Positions 18,033 through 27,750 of a stretch of DNA of 64,000 bases are shown here, in pieces. Under the pieces are notes generated by a model. That model ran no database searches. It was not told the origin of the DNA and saw only the letters and a list, made by a program, of their open reading frames with translations. Source of the stretch: JTS-RE37 sp041744575 (GTDB taxonomy: Bacteria; Bacteroidota; Bacteroidia; Flavobacteriales; Flavobacteriaceae); the NCBI GenBank assembly GCA_041744575.1, contig JBGTKP010000045.1:76336-140335 (forward strand), given 5' to 3'. A program made the position numbers and the translations under genes. Position 1 is the stretch's first letter, and each line of letters begins with the position of its first letter.

Positions 18033-19988
18033 ATGAGGTCATTGATCATCGGGATAGCTCGTACAGGTTCTCCGACAAATTATTTGTTGAATCCGGATAT
18101 GAGATATATTTCAATGTGCGGAAATAAGCCGGAGGTCAGCTTTTCAATAGATTGCGGGCAACACGATTTCAACAGGATGGCCAATGGGCTCCGATACCAT
18201 GATGCGGATCCAGATGCCTCTCTCGAAGCCATCAATTTCTTTACAAATCTCACCACCAGATTGGCAGAGGACCTTAAATATCTTACCATAGATGAGCAGG
18301 ATATCGGCCCCCTCCACATACGTATGGTCATCACCCCATTCGAACTTTCCCAAATCCCTTTTGAATTTGTTCTTTCCCCATATAATTCAGAAGGTGAAAG
18401 GAAGATTCCGTTGCTGGTCCATCCTGAACGTCGGTTTATTCTTACGCGGGAGGTTCGTCAGGAGATGGAATCCGGGTACCGGTGGCCGCACCGACCTCGA
18501 ATCTTGTTTGTTTGGGCAGAACCGGAATTCGTATTGACAGTACCCCATACAGAACATTTGAGCGTATTGCAGGAGGTAGTTCGGCCACTGGCAAGGCCAA
18601 TACCTGATAGTCAGGGCAATGAGCCTGACACCGGTAAATTTTTGACCGAGCTTTCCGCGGCCTCAATAACAGATATACGAAAAGCCATAGAGGAGGGAAT
18701 GGCTGAAAAACACCCCTACACCCATATCCATGTTCTGGCGCACGGCGGGCAGACCGAGGCCTTCGGCGCCATGGAATTCCGGTTGCTTTTATGCAAGCCG
18801 GAGGGTCAGGAAGGGATACACAAGGTGGACGGAAAAACGCTTGCTGCGGCCTTAGTACCCGGGGATACAAAAATGGCACCGGCTCTTGTCACCCTCGCGG
18901 TCTGTGATAGTGGCCATACTGGTAATACGATCCTGCCATCCGGTAGTCTGGCATACCAATTGCACACCAATGGTATCCCCTGCGTTTTTGCCTCGCAGTT
19001 TCCCCTAACCCAAAGCGGTTCTGTCAGCCTCACTCATTCCCTGTATACCTTGCTTATCAATGGATCCGATCCCAGAATTGCGCTTTACGAAGCACGGGCT
19101 GATTTGTATAAAGCCCAGAATCACGACTGGGCGAGCCTGGTGGCCTATGCCCGGTTTCCCGCGGACATCGATGAACAACTTTTGACAGTACAATTAAAGA
19201 TGGTTTTTGATTCCATGAAAGTAACCAATGCTTGGGTGGATCATATATTCAAGTTCTGGGAGACTTTAGCGCCAGATGAAAAGGAGAATCGTTCACAGCA
19301 GTTGGAAGTCCGCATGGAAGCCTCCATTAACGCGTTATCCGTTTATCTTGATAAGAATAACAAGGCGCGAAGTAGCCTTTCCAATCCTCATTTACAATCA
19401 GAGCATCTGGGGTTAATGGGCAGTGCCTATAAACGAAAGGCGGAATATCTTTACCGGATGACGGAACGTAACCCCGAGAAGCGATCTGAACTTTTAAAAG
19501 GAACCCTAGTTTGCCTGGAACGCGCCAAAGGGTTTTACCAGGGCGGACTAGTGGCAAATCCCGTAAATCATTGGACAATTCTTCAATACCTTTCTTTAAA
19601 GGCGGTACTGTATGGTACGCTATATGGAGAAAATGAGTTGTGGTATGTAGCCAAATATATGGCGGAAAGGACCAAGGATGCCTCCGTGACGGAAGCGGAA
19701 CCCATCTGGGCGCTCGGCACCCTATCCGAATTATACCTTCTTAAACCACTCTTGTATAAGGGAGATGCCCTCTCAGAGGAGCTTAAAATCTCCGTGGAAT
19801 CTGCCAAAACATGTATAAGTAAATTAAACGACAGTGACCCGGAGTATGACTATATAAAGGAAACTACCGCAAGACAATTTGATCGCTACATCCACTGGTG
19901 GCCCGCGGTGCGTATAGAAAATTATCCTGCGTGGTTAAAAAGTAATGCTGCAGAAGTATTGAATGGACTGTTTCATGATGGGATCTGA
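18033..19988 (+). CDS. CHAT-domain (caspase-HetF-associated) protease with C-terminal helical repeats
   Basis: A 651-residue protein. Residues about 90-380 form a CHAT caspase-like domain with the dyad His237 (HIHVLAHGG) and Cys291 (TLAVCDSG), followed by the diagnostic SGSLAYQLHTNGIPCVFA. The last 260 residues are helical and repeat-like, probably a regulatory or partner-binding region similar to TPRs. CHAT proteases include TPR-CHAT (Csx29) of type III-E CRISPR and activators of bacterial gasdermins. It sits 30 bases after the gasdermin-like candidate, so that protein is the prime candidate substrate. It lies in the cytosol, without membrane segments. Confidence 0.9.
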   Translation: MRSLIIGIARTGSPTNYLLNPDMRYISMCGNKPEVSFSIDCGQHDFNRMANGLRYHDADPDASLEAINFFTNLTTRLAEDLKYLTIDEQDIGPLHIRMVITPFELSQIPFEFVLSPYNSEGERKIPLLVHPERRFILTREVRQEMESGYRWPHRPRILFVWAEPEFVLTVPHTEHLSVLQEVVRPLARPIPDSQGNEPDTGKFLTELSAASITDIRKAIEEGMAEKHPYTHIHVLAHGGQTEAFGAMEFRLLLCKPEGQEGIHKVDGKTLAAALVPGDTKMAPALVTLAVCDSGHTGNTILPSGSLAYQLHTNGIPCVFASQFPLTQSGSVSLTHSLYTLLINGSDPRIALYEARADLYKAQNHDWASLVAYARFPADIDEQLLTVQLKMVFDSMKVTNAWVDHIFKFWETLAPDEKENRSQQLEVRMEASINALSVYLDKNNKARSSLSNPHLQSEHLGLMGSAYKRKAEYLYRMTERNPEKRSELLKGTLVCLERAKGFYQGGLVANPVNHWTILQYLSLKAVLYGTLYGENELWYVAKYMAERTKDASVTEAEPIWALGTLSELYLLKPLLYKGDALSEELKISVESAKTCISKLNDSDPEYDYIKETTARQFDRYIHWWPAVRIENYPAWLKSNAAEVLNGLFHDGI

Positions 19989-20304
19989 TCCTTTGATATA
20001 AATCTCTGAATGCCCGGAGAAGGTTTTTATTTTCAAAGAATTACAGGTAAAATATTATAGGATTTTTCCTAACTTTATATAGCCTGGGGATACGATAATA
20101 AAATACCCGGATGCTATTAGCGATAGCAGGATTACCTCAGGCAAACCTATATTGGCAGGTTTTCCGAAATCTCAGCCAATGCATGCTCCACTCCTTAGGA
20201 GATGGCCGCTATCCCCCACAGATTTAGAATTTTAAAAACCACAGTCTATACGATAAGGAGATGTAGAACCCATCAATTTATAAAAGGACCAGAAAAGATG
20301 TACT
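19989..20304 (+). other. Intergenic region between CHAT gene and TIR-STAND pair
   Basis: This 316-base gap holds no gene. There is a short inverted repeat GCTAT(N5)ATAGC near 20112 and no T-tract terminator. A new promoter for the TIR-STAND pair is expected here, but none is obvious. Confidence 0.4.
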
Positions 20305-21807
20305 ATGGCGTTGATAGCTGATTTTGAATACGATATTTTCATTAGTTATTCACATGTGGATAATACGACCCTCAGCGCCACTGAGAAAGGATGGATAGGC
20401 ATGTTTTATGAGCACCTAAAGCAATTACTGGATCGGCGATATGGAAGAATGGATACGGTTAAGATCTGGTGGGATGACAAAAAACTGGATGGCACTAAGC
20501 TGTTTGATGAATCCATCAAAAACGGTATAGAAAATTCGGCAATTATGCTGGTACTTAATTCCCCGGGTTACCAACAATCCAAATATTGTAAACAGGAACT
20601 GGAGTGTTTCCATACAAAAATCCAGAATGACCTGATTGGAAGCAAAGTGGGAGACCGGTCCAGAATCGTTCAGGTCCTGCTAAATAATATTCCTTTTGCT
20701 AATTGGCCTCCTCAGTTAAATGGAACTACGGGTTTTCCCTTTCACGATGCCCTGGAGAAGGAAGATTTTGGGGATCCTGTCGATACCAATTCTTCAGTTT
20801 TTATAAACCTGATGCGTGAGCTGAGAGATGGCTTATGGCAGTTGATCAACGACTTTAACAACCTCCGTCCCGTTGCCTCGGAGTCCATAGAAGAGGGTAC
20901 AGAATTTACCATCTATATCGGTGAGGTTGCCGATACCCTGCGGACCTGCAGAAAACGCATTGTAACGGAATTGGATAAAAAGGGATTTCGAGTTCTTACC
21001 GGGATACCGCCACCTGATGAAGTGGTTGCACATGAGAAGGCAACAAAACATGCCATTGAAAAGGCCGATTTGCTCGTGCATTTACTGGACAAATACCCAG
21101 GCAGGGAAATTCAGGGCGCACCAGAAATAGCGTATCCGCAGAAACAAACGGAGATCTCTTTGCAGAGCCCGAAACCACAAATGATTTGGGTCCCTTCTGA
21201 CACTGATCTTACCTCAATTGAAGAAATGGACTATCAACGCTTTATTTTGAATTTGGAATCTGGCGTGAATATTTCCAAAGGTTATGAATTTATAAGAGGC
21301 TCCAAAAGCACCTTGGCCAATCAGATAAGTGATTTTGCTGACCAATTAAAGGTCATGCAGGTGGACAATTCGCAAGGAGCCGATAAATTATCAGTCCTGC
21401 TCGATACGCATTTTAATGATCAGACCTATGCCTTTGATCTTGGAAAAGCCTTGCTGGAAAATAACATTCAACCTTTTATCAATCCGCAGGAAGACAACCC
21501 CAGGAAAAACCTGGAGCTACTAGAAAGCAGGATAGGACAGGTTAAGAAATTGATTTTTTTATATGGCAGGGTATCCAAAGAGTGGATTTTGGAACGGATG
21601 AGCGCAGCGCTGCAGCTCATCATTGCGCGCAATTATCCCATAGAAGATTTCCTGGTTTATATGGCCCCGCCTCATAAGGAGCCCAACGACATAACTATCA
21701 ACCAGAAGTTCTTAAAAATAAATGTGGTGGATAACAGCAATCATCTGGTCCTGGATCAGAAGGTCATTGCCAATTTTTTGAACATCCTAAAGTCGACCGA
21801 TACATGA
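20305..21807 (+). CDS. Multidomain TIR protein (TIR plus two TIR/SLOG-like domains)
   Basis: A 500-residue protein with three segments. Residues 9-165: a TIR domain (YDIFISYSHVD, strand VKIWWDDKKLDG, helix end YCKQELE with Glu98). Residues 205-325: a second flavodoxin-like segment (FTIYIGEVADTLRTCRKRIVTELDKKG ... KADLLVHLL), resembling DUF4062/TIR-like effector-associated domains. Residues 365-497: a third such segment (LLDTHFNDQTYAFDLGKALLEN ... LIFLYGRVSKEWI). The ORF's stop overlaps the start of the next gene by 4 bases (ATGA type), so it is coupled to a STAND NTPase, which likely activates it. Expected role: NAD+-degrading or signal-generating effector. Confidence 0.85.
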   Translation: MALIADFEYDIFISYSHVDNTTLSATEKGWIGMFYEHLKQLLDRRYGRMDTVKIWWDDKKLDGTKLFDESIKNGIENSAIMLVLNSPGYQQSKYCKQELECFHTKIQNDLIGSKVGDRSRIVQVLLNNIPFANWPPQLNGTTGFPFHDALEKEDFGDPVDTNSSVFINLMRELRDGLWQLINDFNNLRPVASESIEEGTEFTIYIGEVADTLRTCRKRIVTELDKKGFRVLTGIPPPDEVVAHEKATKHAIEKADLLVHLLDKYPGREIQGAPEIAYPQKQTEISLQSPKPQMIWVPSDTDLTSIEEMDYQRFILNLESGVNISKGYEFIRGSKSTLANQISDFADQLKVMQVDNSQGADKLSVLLDTHFNDQTYAFDLGKALLENNIQPFINPQEDNPRKNLELLESRIGQVKKLIFLYGRVSKEWILERMSAALQLIIARNYPIEDFLVYMAPPHKEPNDITINQKFLKINVVDNSNHLVLDQKVIANFLNILKSTDT

Positions 21808-23939
21808 CCGGGAAATACGCTAATCCCTATGTGGGTCTCAGGCCATTCGAGGTGGATGAAAGCCTTTTATTTTTCGGTCGCAATGACCAGGTTATGGAAT
21901 TGTTGCTGCTTCTGCACCAGCACCATTTTGTCGCCGTAGTGGGCAGTTCAGGCTGCGGCAAGTCGTCCTTGCTGAAAGCCGGAGTGATCCCTTCCCTTAA
22001 AGCTGGCTATCTTATCCAGGACAGGTATGATTGGCATATCGGAATTATGAGACCCGGACGGAATCCCCTCTACAATCTTGTCCGCACCCTCATGCAACTC
22101 GATTCAAAAGATGATCCGGAAAATGTTTCCGGACTCCTGGAAAAGATTGAAACCAATGGGGTGAGCTCTATTCTTGAATTTTTGGTGCAGGTTCAGCAAA
22201 AGGGAGAGAAGAACTATTTTTTGCTGGTGGATCAATTCGAAGAATTATTTCGTTTTGCAACAGCAGGGGGACCAACCACTACAAGGGATGAGGCCAACGA
22301 ATTTGTTAATATCCTGCTTCAACTTTCGGAGCAAAAGGTAGTGCCGGTTTACGTAATCATTACCATGCGTTCTGACTTTCTTGGCGATTGTACGCAATTC
22401 TATGGCCTGCCGGAAGCGATGAACAAAAGCCTTTTTTTAGTTCCCAAATTGAACAGGGTTCAGATGAAAATGGCTATTGAAGGGCCTTCAAAGCTGTATG
22501 GTTGCAAGCTGAATTCCGCACTCACTTCCAGATTGCTGAATGAAGTAGGAAAATATGAAGATGAGCTGCCCCTGTTGCAACATGCACTCATGCGTATCTG
22601 GGATCACGAGATGACTATGGATAAAAGCGGGGAGTTGGACCTCAATGATTACGACTACATTGGCGGACTCCGGGAAGCGCTCTCCAAACACGCAGATGAG
22701 GCAGTCAGTGCATTATCCAAAACCCAGATCGGAACTGCCAGGGAGATTTTTCAGGCCCTGACCATGATTGATGAACATGGGCGAAAGATCCGTCGACCTG
22801 TTTTGTTAAGCCAGTTGATATCCCTGACAGGCAGTACGAAGGTGGAAGTGATGGCAATTCTGGAAAATTTTATCAAGGGCCAACGATCTTTTCTAATTGT
22901 AAATGATGTTGCAGATCAGGACGATAAATTTATTGACATCTCGCATGAAAGTCTCATACGGCAATGGCACAGACTCAGCCGCTGGATGGATGAAGAGGCC
23001 GAATCCTCTTCCCAGTACCTCGGACTGGCTGATGCAACCAAACTCAACAAAGAACAGAAAAAGGATGCTCTGACCGGCAGTGAATTACATCGGGCTCTGG
23101 AATGGAGAAATCATTTTAAACCCACCCCAGTGTGGGCAAACAGGTATAGGGTAGGCTTTGAGAGTGCTATGGAATACCTGGATCAGAGTGAAGCCAAGTG
23201 GATTGAAAGTCAAAAATTGGAAAAGCAAAGGGTCGAAAAGGAGCAACGGAGTAAAAAAAGGGTGCGTGCCTTGCTCTTTGGGGTTCTGGGGTTGGTAGTG
23301 ATTTCCGGAATTGCCGTGTTCACATCGTATAATTATAAAAAACAAAGAGAGCAAAGTAATGAACTCGCCAAAGTGAAAGACAGTGTGGCCCGGGTGGCAA
23401 CCCGAGAGCGCGATGAAGCCAAGAAACAGCTTGAATTGCTGGAAGGGGCAAGGGTGTCTATAGACAGCCTCATCGCGCAGACCCCAACCACGGATTATTC
23501 GACCAAAACAAAACTGGAGGAGGTTTCGCAACAGGTGGGAGGGGCTATTTCCAATACTAAAAATAAGCTTGACTATCCGGCAGCGCAGCCGGACAAAGCA
23601 GTCCGGAAGAGTACCTTGCAATCGAAAATTGACAATGATGCCGACAATCCCAGGGTCATTCGACAAACCCTGGCTTCCCTTAACGGAAGTGCCCTTCAAA
23701 AACTCAGTCCGGAAGAATTGGTCAATGCCTTTTATTATTTAAAACAAACCAATCAAGAGGCATGGACACCTGCCCTTACGAAGTATGCACATGAAACCCT
23801 AACAGGGATAGATGATAGCATAAAAAGCGGGAAATTTTCTATGGGCCGGCAAGCCGCCATGGAAATGAAAGTGTTTAAAGATTTTCTTGCGGAAATCGCC
23901 GGGAGCACAAAATCAGCGGGGGCTGCCAACAAATATTAG
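21804..23939 (+). CDS. STAND-class NTPase (nSTAND1-like) with transmembrane segment and coiled-coil tail
   Basis: A 711-residue protein that starts with NPYVGLRPFEVDESLLFFGRN, the typical opening of nSTAND1 NTPases. Walker A is GSSGCGKSS (residues 47-55), Walker B-like FLLVDQFEEL (139-148), and the winged-helix-like sensor region includes ISHESLIRQW. A transmembrane helix follows at about residues 488-510, then a charged coiled-coil stretch and an unrecognised alpha-helical C-terminus (about residues 580-700), not the WD40 or TPR sensor usual for this family. It is coupled to the TIR gene by a 4-base overlap. It should act as the switch: ligand-triggered oligomerisation activating the TIR domains at the membrane. 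Confidence 0.88.
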   Translation: MTGKYANPYVGLRPFEVDESLLFFGRNDQVMELLLLLHQHHFVAVVGSSGCGKSSLLKAGVIPSLKAGYLIQDRYDWHIGIMRPGRNPLYNLVRTLMQLDSKDDPENVSGLLEKIETNGVSSILEFLVQVQQKGEKNYFLLVDQFEELFRFATAGGPTTTRDEANEFVNILLQLSEQKVVPVYVIITMRSDFLGDCTQFYGLPEAMNKSLFLVPKLNRVQMKMAIEGPSKLYGCKLNSALTSRLLNEVGKYEDELPLLQHALMRIWDHEMTMDKSGELDLNDYDYIGGLREALSKHADEAVSALSKTQIGTAREIFQALTMIDEHGRKIRRPVLLSQLISLTGSTKVEVMAILENFIKGQRSFLIVNDVADQDDKFIDISHESLIRQWHRLSRWMDEEAESSSQYLGLADATKLNKEQKKDALTGSELHRALEWRNHFKPTPVWANRYRVGFESAMEYLDQSEAKWIESQKLEKQRVEKEQRSKKRVRALLFGVLGLVVISGIAVFTSYNYKKQREQSNELAKVKDSVARVATRERDEAKKQLELLEGARVSIDSLIAQTPTTDYSTKTKLEEVSQQVGGAISNTKNKLDYPAAQPDKAVRKSTLQSKIDNDADNPRVIRQTLASLNGSALQKLSPEELVNAFYYLKQTNQEAWTPALTKYAHETLTGIDDSIKSGKFSMGRQAAMEMKVFKDFLAEIAGSTKSAGAANKY

Positions 23940-24007
23940 TCAATCAAAGTGGACCAGCCGTTGTTTCTCACAGTTTAAAATTCGATACCGCCATTTAATA
24001 GTAAAGC

Positions 24008-25237
24008 ATGAATACAATTTATCTTGGCAGTTGTGATCTGGGAAAAATACCAGCAAATACAAAAGCGTTTCTGCAACCCTTTCATAGGGATGGCATATTG
24101 AAAGGAACTGCCTCCTTTCGGGATGATGACCGAACCACCTGGCGCAGGTTCAGGGACACTGCTACAGACGAGGTGACCCAGTTACAGAAATTTCTCTTCA
24201 GCGCAGGTTTTATGCCCCGCGGGGTGATTGATGGCATTTTTGACTATGTAACTCAGTCTGCTGTCCGTCTCTTCCAGGAGTATGTAAGAAGTATGGAAGG
24301 AATTCGGGAAATGATTCCGGACGGAATTGTTGGCGGAGGTACGTGGCGACACATTGAGCGATGGAAATCGGAGAATAAGGTGTCTGATTGGGGTATGATC
24401 TCAAGGGGTAATCCCACCTCAGAATATACGGCCTGGATGGTTCTTCTGAATACTGCAAAAACACATTACCTGCTGCAAACCAACCCGATGCTGATACAGG
24501 TGGCCACTTATGCCAAACCAACGGATACACGTAAGGTCGCCGACTGGGACTTTGACCCCGCCGAAATTCACCTTATTGGCATTCGCAGAGGGCAGGAACT
24601 TCATCAGCAGCGAAGAGAAAATGATGACATTTTTATACTGCTGATTCAGGGAATGGTCTTTAAATTCTGGGGTTCAACGGATCCCAATGAGGCAATGTCC
24701 TCAAGAAATGACGAACCGTTTCTGGTGGAAGGGCAGCATAAATATCGGTTTGGGTGGCACAAAATTTCTGAAGAAGAGAAGATCTACCGCGCCTTAAAAC
24801 CATATGAACATGGTGTGCTGGTCTTTCGTGACAGGGATGATGATGACGCCTTCACGGAAGCTGATCTTAATAGAGGATTGGATCGCAGCCCAAATCAAAC
24901 TATCAATATTCATTGGTCCGGAATTGGGAACTCGAACTGGTCGGCAGGATGTCAGGTCATTGCCGGAAGGAGTTATATAAATCACCTGGATGAGGTGGTG
25001 GATTGCTCCTCGTTCGCTGCGAGTGGTTATAATACCCTAAACACTGCAATAAAAAAATCGAAAGGGGCGTATAATGTACTGGCGGATCTTATCGTATGCT
25101 TTTCAGCACCCGGTGTAAACCATATCTACTATACCCTTGGCCGGGAGGCCTCTCTGAAACTGGATACACATTTAAGTGAGAATTATGCCGGGGATACCCT
25201 GGAACGAATGAAAACGATCCTTCCTGGAAGTCGTTAG
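24008..25237 (+). CDS. Peptidoglycan-binding-domain protein, putative wall-acting enzyme
   Basis: A 409-residue protein. Residues about 52-115 resemble a peptidoglycan-binding 1 domain (VTQLQKFLFSAGFMPRGVIDGIFDYVTQSAVRLFQ ... DGIVGGGTW). The C-terminal half contains GIGNSNWSAGCQVIAG, which looks like the catalytic Cys segment (SHGC-like) of L,D-transpeptidase or related cysteine amidase folds. No signal peptide is detected, which suggests a cytosolic reservoir released on lysis or export by an unusual route. It follows the STAND gene by 69 bases. It could help to breach or remodel the wall once the membrane fails. Catalysis is inferred only. Confidence 0.62.
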   Translation: MNTIYLGSCDLGKIPANTKAFLQPFHRDGILKGTASFRDDDRTTWRRFRDTATDEVTQLQKFLFSAGFMPRGVIDGIFDYVTQSAVRLFQEYVRSMEGIREMIPDGIVGGGTWRHIERWKSENKVSDWGMISRGNPTSEYTAWMVLLNTAKTHYLLQTNPMLIQVATYAKPTDTRKVADWDFDPAEIHLIGIRRGQELHQQRRENDDIFILLIQGMVFKFWGSTDPNEAMSSRNDEPFLVEGQHKYRFGWHKISEEEKIYRALKPYEHGVLVFRDRDDDDAFTEADLNRGLDRSPNQTINIHWSGIGNSNWSAGCQVIAGRSYINHLDEVVDCSSFAASGYNTLNTAIKKSKGAYNVLADLIVCFSAPGVNHIYYTLGREASLKLDTHLSENYAGDTLERMKTILPGSR

Positions 25238-25468
25238 TGATAACTGCCGACGATCTGCCCGGGGTTGGGAATCCATTTTAATTTATTCCCCAAGCCAAAT
25301 CCCTGAGACTGGCGAGTTGCCATTTTATCGTCAAGGAATTGAATGATCTCCAATCCGGTTTTTGCCCGGAAATGGGGCATTTCACATTATTGGTATTCAT
25401 CGTTTATTAAAAAGATGACAGAATCAAGATGTTTCATAAGACACGATCTTAATCAGTCTGCCCGAGGG

Positions 25469-26758
25469 CTAAAGCAAATAACAATTGTACTGTCCGCATT
25501 CGGTGGTGACAGGAGTTGCGTTATTATGATGGGTTGTGGAAGTGATATACCAGCTGTCCTTCATCTTTTCAAGAAAGACGGTTTGAGGAACTTCCATTGA
25601 TTCCTGATGAACCAGACAAAGCTGGTCAATGGTTCTGTGGGAGTGACCGGACCAGGTTTCAGAGACCTCTACTTCTGCCAATAATTTATTACCTTCATAG
25701 TATATGTTGTATTCGCCTATCACCTGATCTTCCAGGATATTCATATTGTAAATCCCCATATCTCGAAATTGCGTTAAAACGAGACTATAATTTCGGAGCG
25801 CGTCTCCGGTAAAAACCTGGCCCAGATTGCTTTCGTTCAGGGTTAGAAATGCCTGTGCTTCCAGACTTGAAGCCAGTACAAGGATATTTTTAATACTTCC
25901 TTTTTCCCGGTTGTAGTTGATTTTTTTAGCTGTTGAAACATCCATCCTAGGCAGGGTACTGTTTTTACTAATATCTGATGTTGCGGTAGGATCGACCACG
26001 GCGTCGGAATTCCGTTTCAAAACGGATTTTGAGGTATTCTGGGCTGCTCCCTGATCTATCCGGATCTCTTCAGGTGTTGATTTTGATCCGCTATCAAGGT
26101 TCTGTATGGTCTGCTGGGAACCCTTGATCTCATCCCTGCCAGTGCGATTGAAGTAGTTCACTGCGGCAAATCCAAGCAGCAGGACTATTGAAGTGGTCAG
26201 GATGGTAGCTATTATTTTCTGTTTTCGTTTCCCGACTTCCCGCTCTTCCCTTGTTCTGCCCCTAATCCCCATTGATTCTATGGCCCTGATCAATTGATCC
26301 GAATCAAAATCCCAACGGTTGTCTGAGAGTTCATGTGACTGCCTTCTTGCAAGCAATTTCAGGTCTTCGGGCAATTGTTCTTCCGTGAGATCTTTCGCCC
26401 CACCCACAAGAACCGGGATGATACGGATGTTCCGGGACAACGCAGTACTCACTTCCAGACGTACAAAATCATTCTTATCCAGTATTTTGGGATTATTATG
26501 AGCATCTTTCAGTGTCAGCCAGTCTGGTCCGATGACCACTAAAAGCAATTCGCACAAGCCTGTGGCCTTCGCGATACTTTCGACAAAGTCGGTTCCTTTT
26601 TCAATGTTTTCAATGTCCCTGAAGCACTGATTATGGCCAAAATGTTCGACCAGTTTATCAGCGATACGGCCTCCAAAACCAGCGCCTTCTCCAGATCTTC
26701 GATAGCAGATAAAGATCCGGGGCTTGGACTTGTTGCCGAGAAATGTAGAGAGGCTCAT
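25469..26758 (-). CDS. TIR domain protein with transmembrane helix and IMS-like extracytoplasmic domain
   Basis: A 429-residue protein, the only large minus-strand gene of the island. Residues 13-160: TIR domain (PRIFICYRRSGEGAG, DIENIEKGTDF, NADase-type FVRLEV with Glu102). A single transmembrane helix spans about 182-203. A low-complexity Ser/Thr-rich linker follows, then residues about 295-425 with alternating helices and strands (AQAFLTLNES, YSLVLTQFRDMGIYN, GEYNIYYEGNKLLAEVEVSE, VPQTVFLEKMKDSWYI) resembling the IMS domain of ARC6-like plastid division proteins. The layout suggests an outside signal transmitted to a cytosolic TIR. The IMS call is by pattern only. Confidence 0.82.
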   Translation of the reverse strand: MSLSTFLGNKSKPRIFICYRRSGEGAGFGGRIADKLVEHFGHNQCFRDIENIEKGTDFVESIAKATGLCELLLVVIGPDWLTLKDAHNNPKILDKNDFVRLEVSTALSRNIRIIPVLVGGAKDLTEEQLPEDLKLLARRQSHELSDNRWDFDSDQLIRAIESMGIRGRTREEREVGKRKQKIIATILTTSIVLLLGFAAVNYFNRTGRDEIKGSQQTIQNLDSGSKSTPEEIRIDQGAAQNTSKSVLKRNSDAVVDPTATSDISKNSTLPRMDVSTAKKINYNREKGSIKNILVLASSLEAQAFLTLNESNLGQVFTGDALRNYSLVLTQFRDMGIYNMNILEDQVIGEYNIYYEGNKLLAEVEVSETWSGHSHRTIDQLCLVHQESMEVPQTVFLEKMKDSWYITSTTHHNNATPVTTECGQYNCYLL

Positions 26759-27750
26759 ATTCCAGGCTTTAATTGTTTTCAGTCATTACAAACTCACAAT
26801 ATGAATTCACACTTAATAAAAGCCCCTTTCCTAAATAAAAACTTCAGGACAATTCTGTTATATGGTTAAACAACTCTTCAAAAAAAAGTTGGAATGAAAT
26901 TATTGAGTTGTCAGGTGCATGAAAGTCAGGGCCAATCTAAATTACAAAAAAAAGTATATGGATCCTTTGATTTCAAACCTATTAACAGCACTGGAACAAA
27001 TTACGTGTGTAAGCTTTAAATTATAGGGTCAGGATATTTTAATTGGGCATTGCAATTTTTCATATTCAAATAGAATAGGTCCTGAGACCCATAAGGATGA
27101 CGTTTATTACAAATAAGTTAAAGGTGCGCCTTGATAATTATAAAGATATTGAATATCCAAAAATTAATAAGAAGTGAATGTATGAGTAGCCCCTTTTCCT
27201 GTACGGATGGGCATTTAAGTTTTACTGTTTAGCCATTGCACTTTATTCTGCAGTCTTTCTTTCCTACAGTACCTGATCCCACGTGTTTCTCTGATGTCTT
27301 ATGTTCATGACAGGAACAGACGTATATATAGCAGCATAACACTTGACTTCATGAACCGATGAGATGAAGGCAGCCAACTCTGAATTTCTTGCAGGTTGAG
27401 GAAATCCAATTTTTAAGTATTATATTTAATGTAGGCTTATTTCCCCCGCCTTTAACGCTATTGGAAGTCTCTAACAGAAAAAGTTGGACCGTTTTTTGGT
27501 ATATACGGGTAATCGAAAAATGAACTGATCCAAATTTTATGTTTTCGGCAATTACGATCTATTTGAGATCTGAGAGGGTAGCAATATTGCACTCCTTCCG
27601 CAAAATACAGTTCCTAAAGTCTGACTGAGTAAGATATCTGCTAAAGTTGCCGTATGTCATTAACACAGATGGTGTCAGAAAGGAATAATGAAGGTAGTAA
27701 ATGATATATCATTAACATCCAACCTTAGGATAGGTTGAATTTAAGATCTT
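26759..27750. other. A+T-rich 992-base gap between divergent TIR genes
   Basis: No open frame over about 80 codons with a plausible product occurs here. It must hold the promoters of both divergent TIR genes. Composition is more A+T rich than the flanking genes. Near the downstream gene a small inverted repeat AACCT(N6)AGGTT lies at 27721-27736, about 15 bases before the start codon, a possible operator. No tRNA, CRISPR repeat or long tandem repeat is visible. The length is unusual for this gene-dense region. Confidence 0.5.

Noticed and set aside
18442..18879. 145-codon minus-strand frame within the CHAT gene
   Set aside because: Shadow of the CHAT domain; no independent support.
14053..19988. 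CBASS or Thoeris system
   Set aside because: No CD-NTase or Cap2/Cap3 genes near the patatin; no SIR2/ThsA partner near the TIR proteins.
23085..23699. 204-codon minus-strand frame inside the STAND gene
   Set aside because: Antisense shadow of the STAND C-terminus; no recognisable domain.
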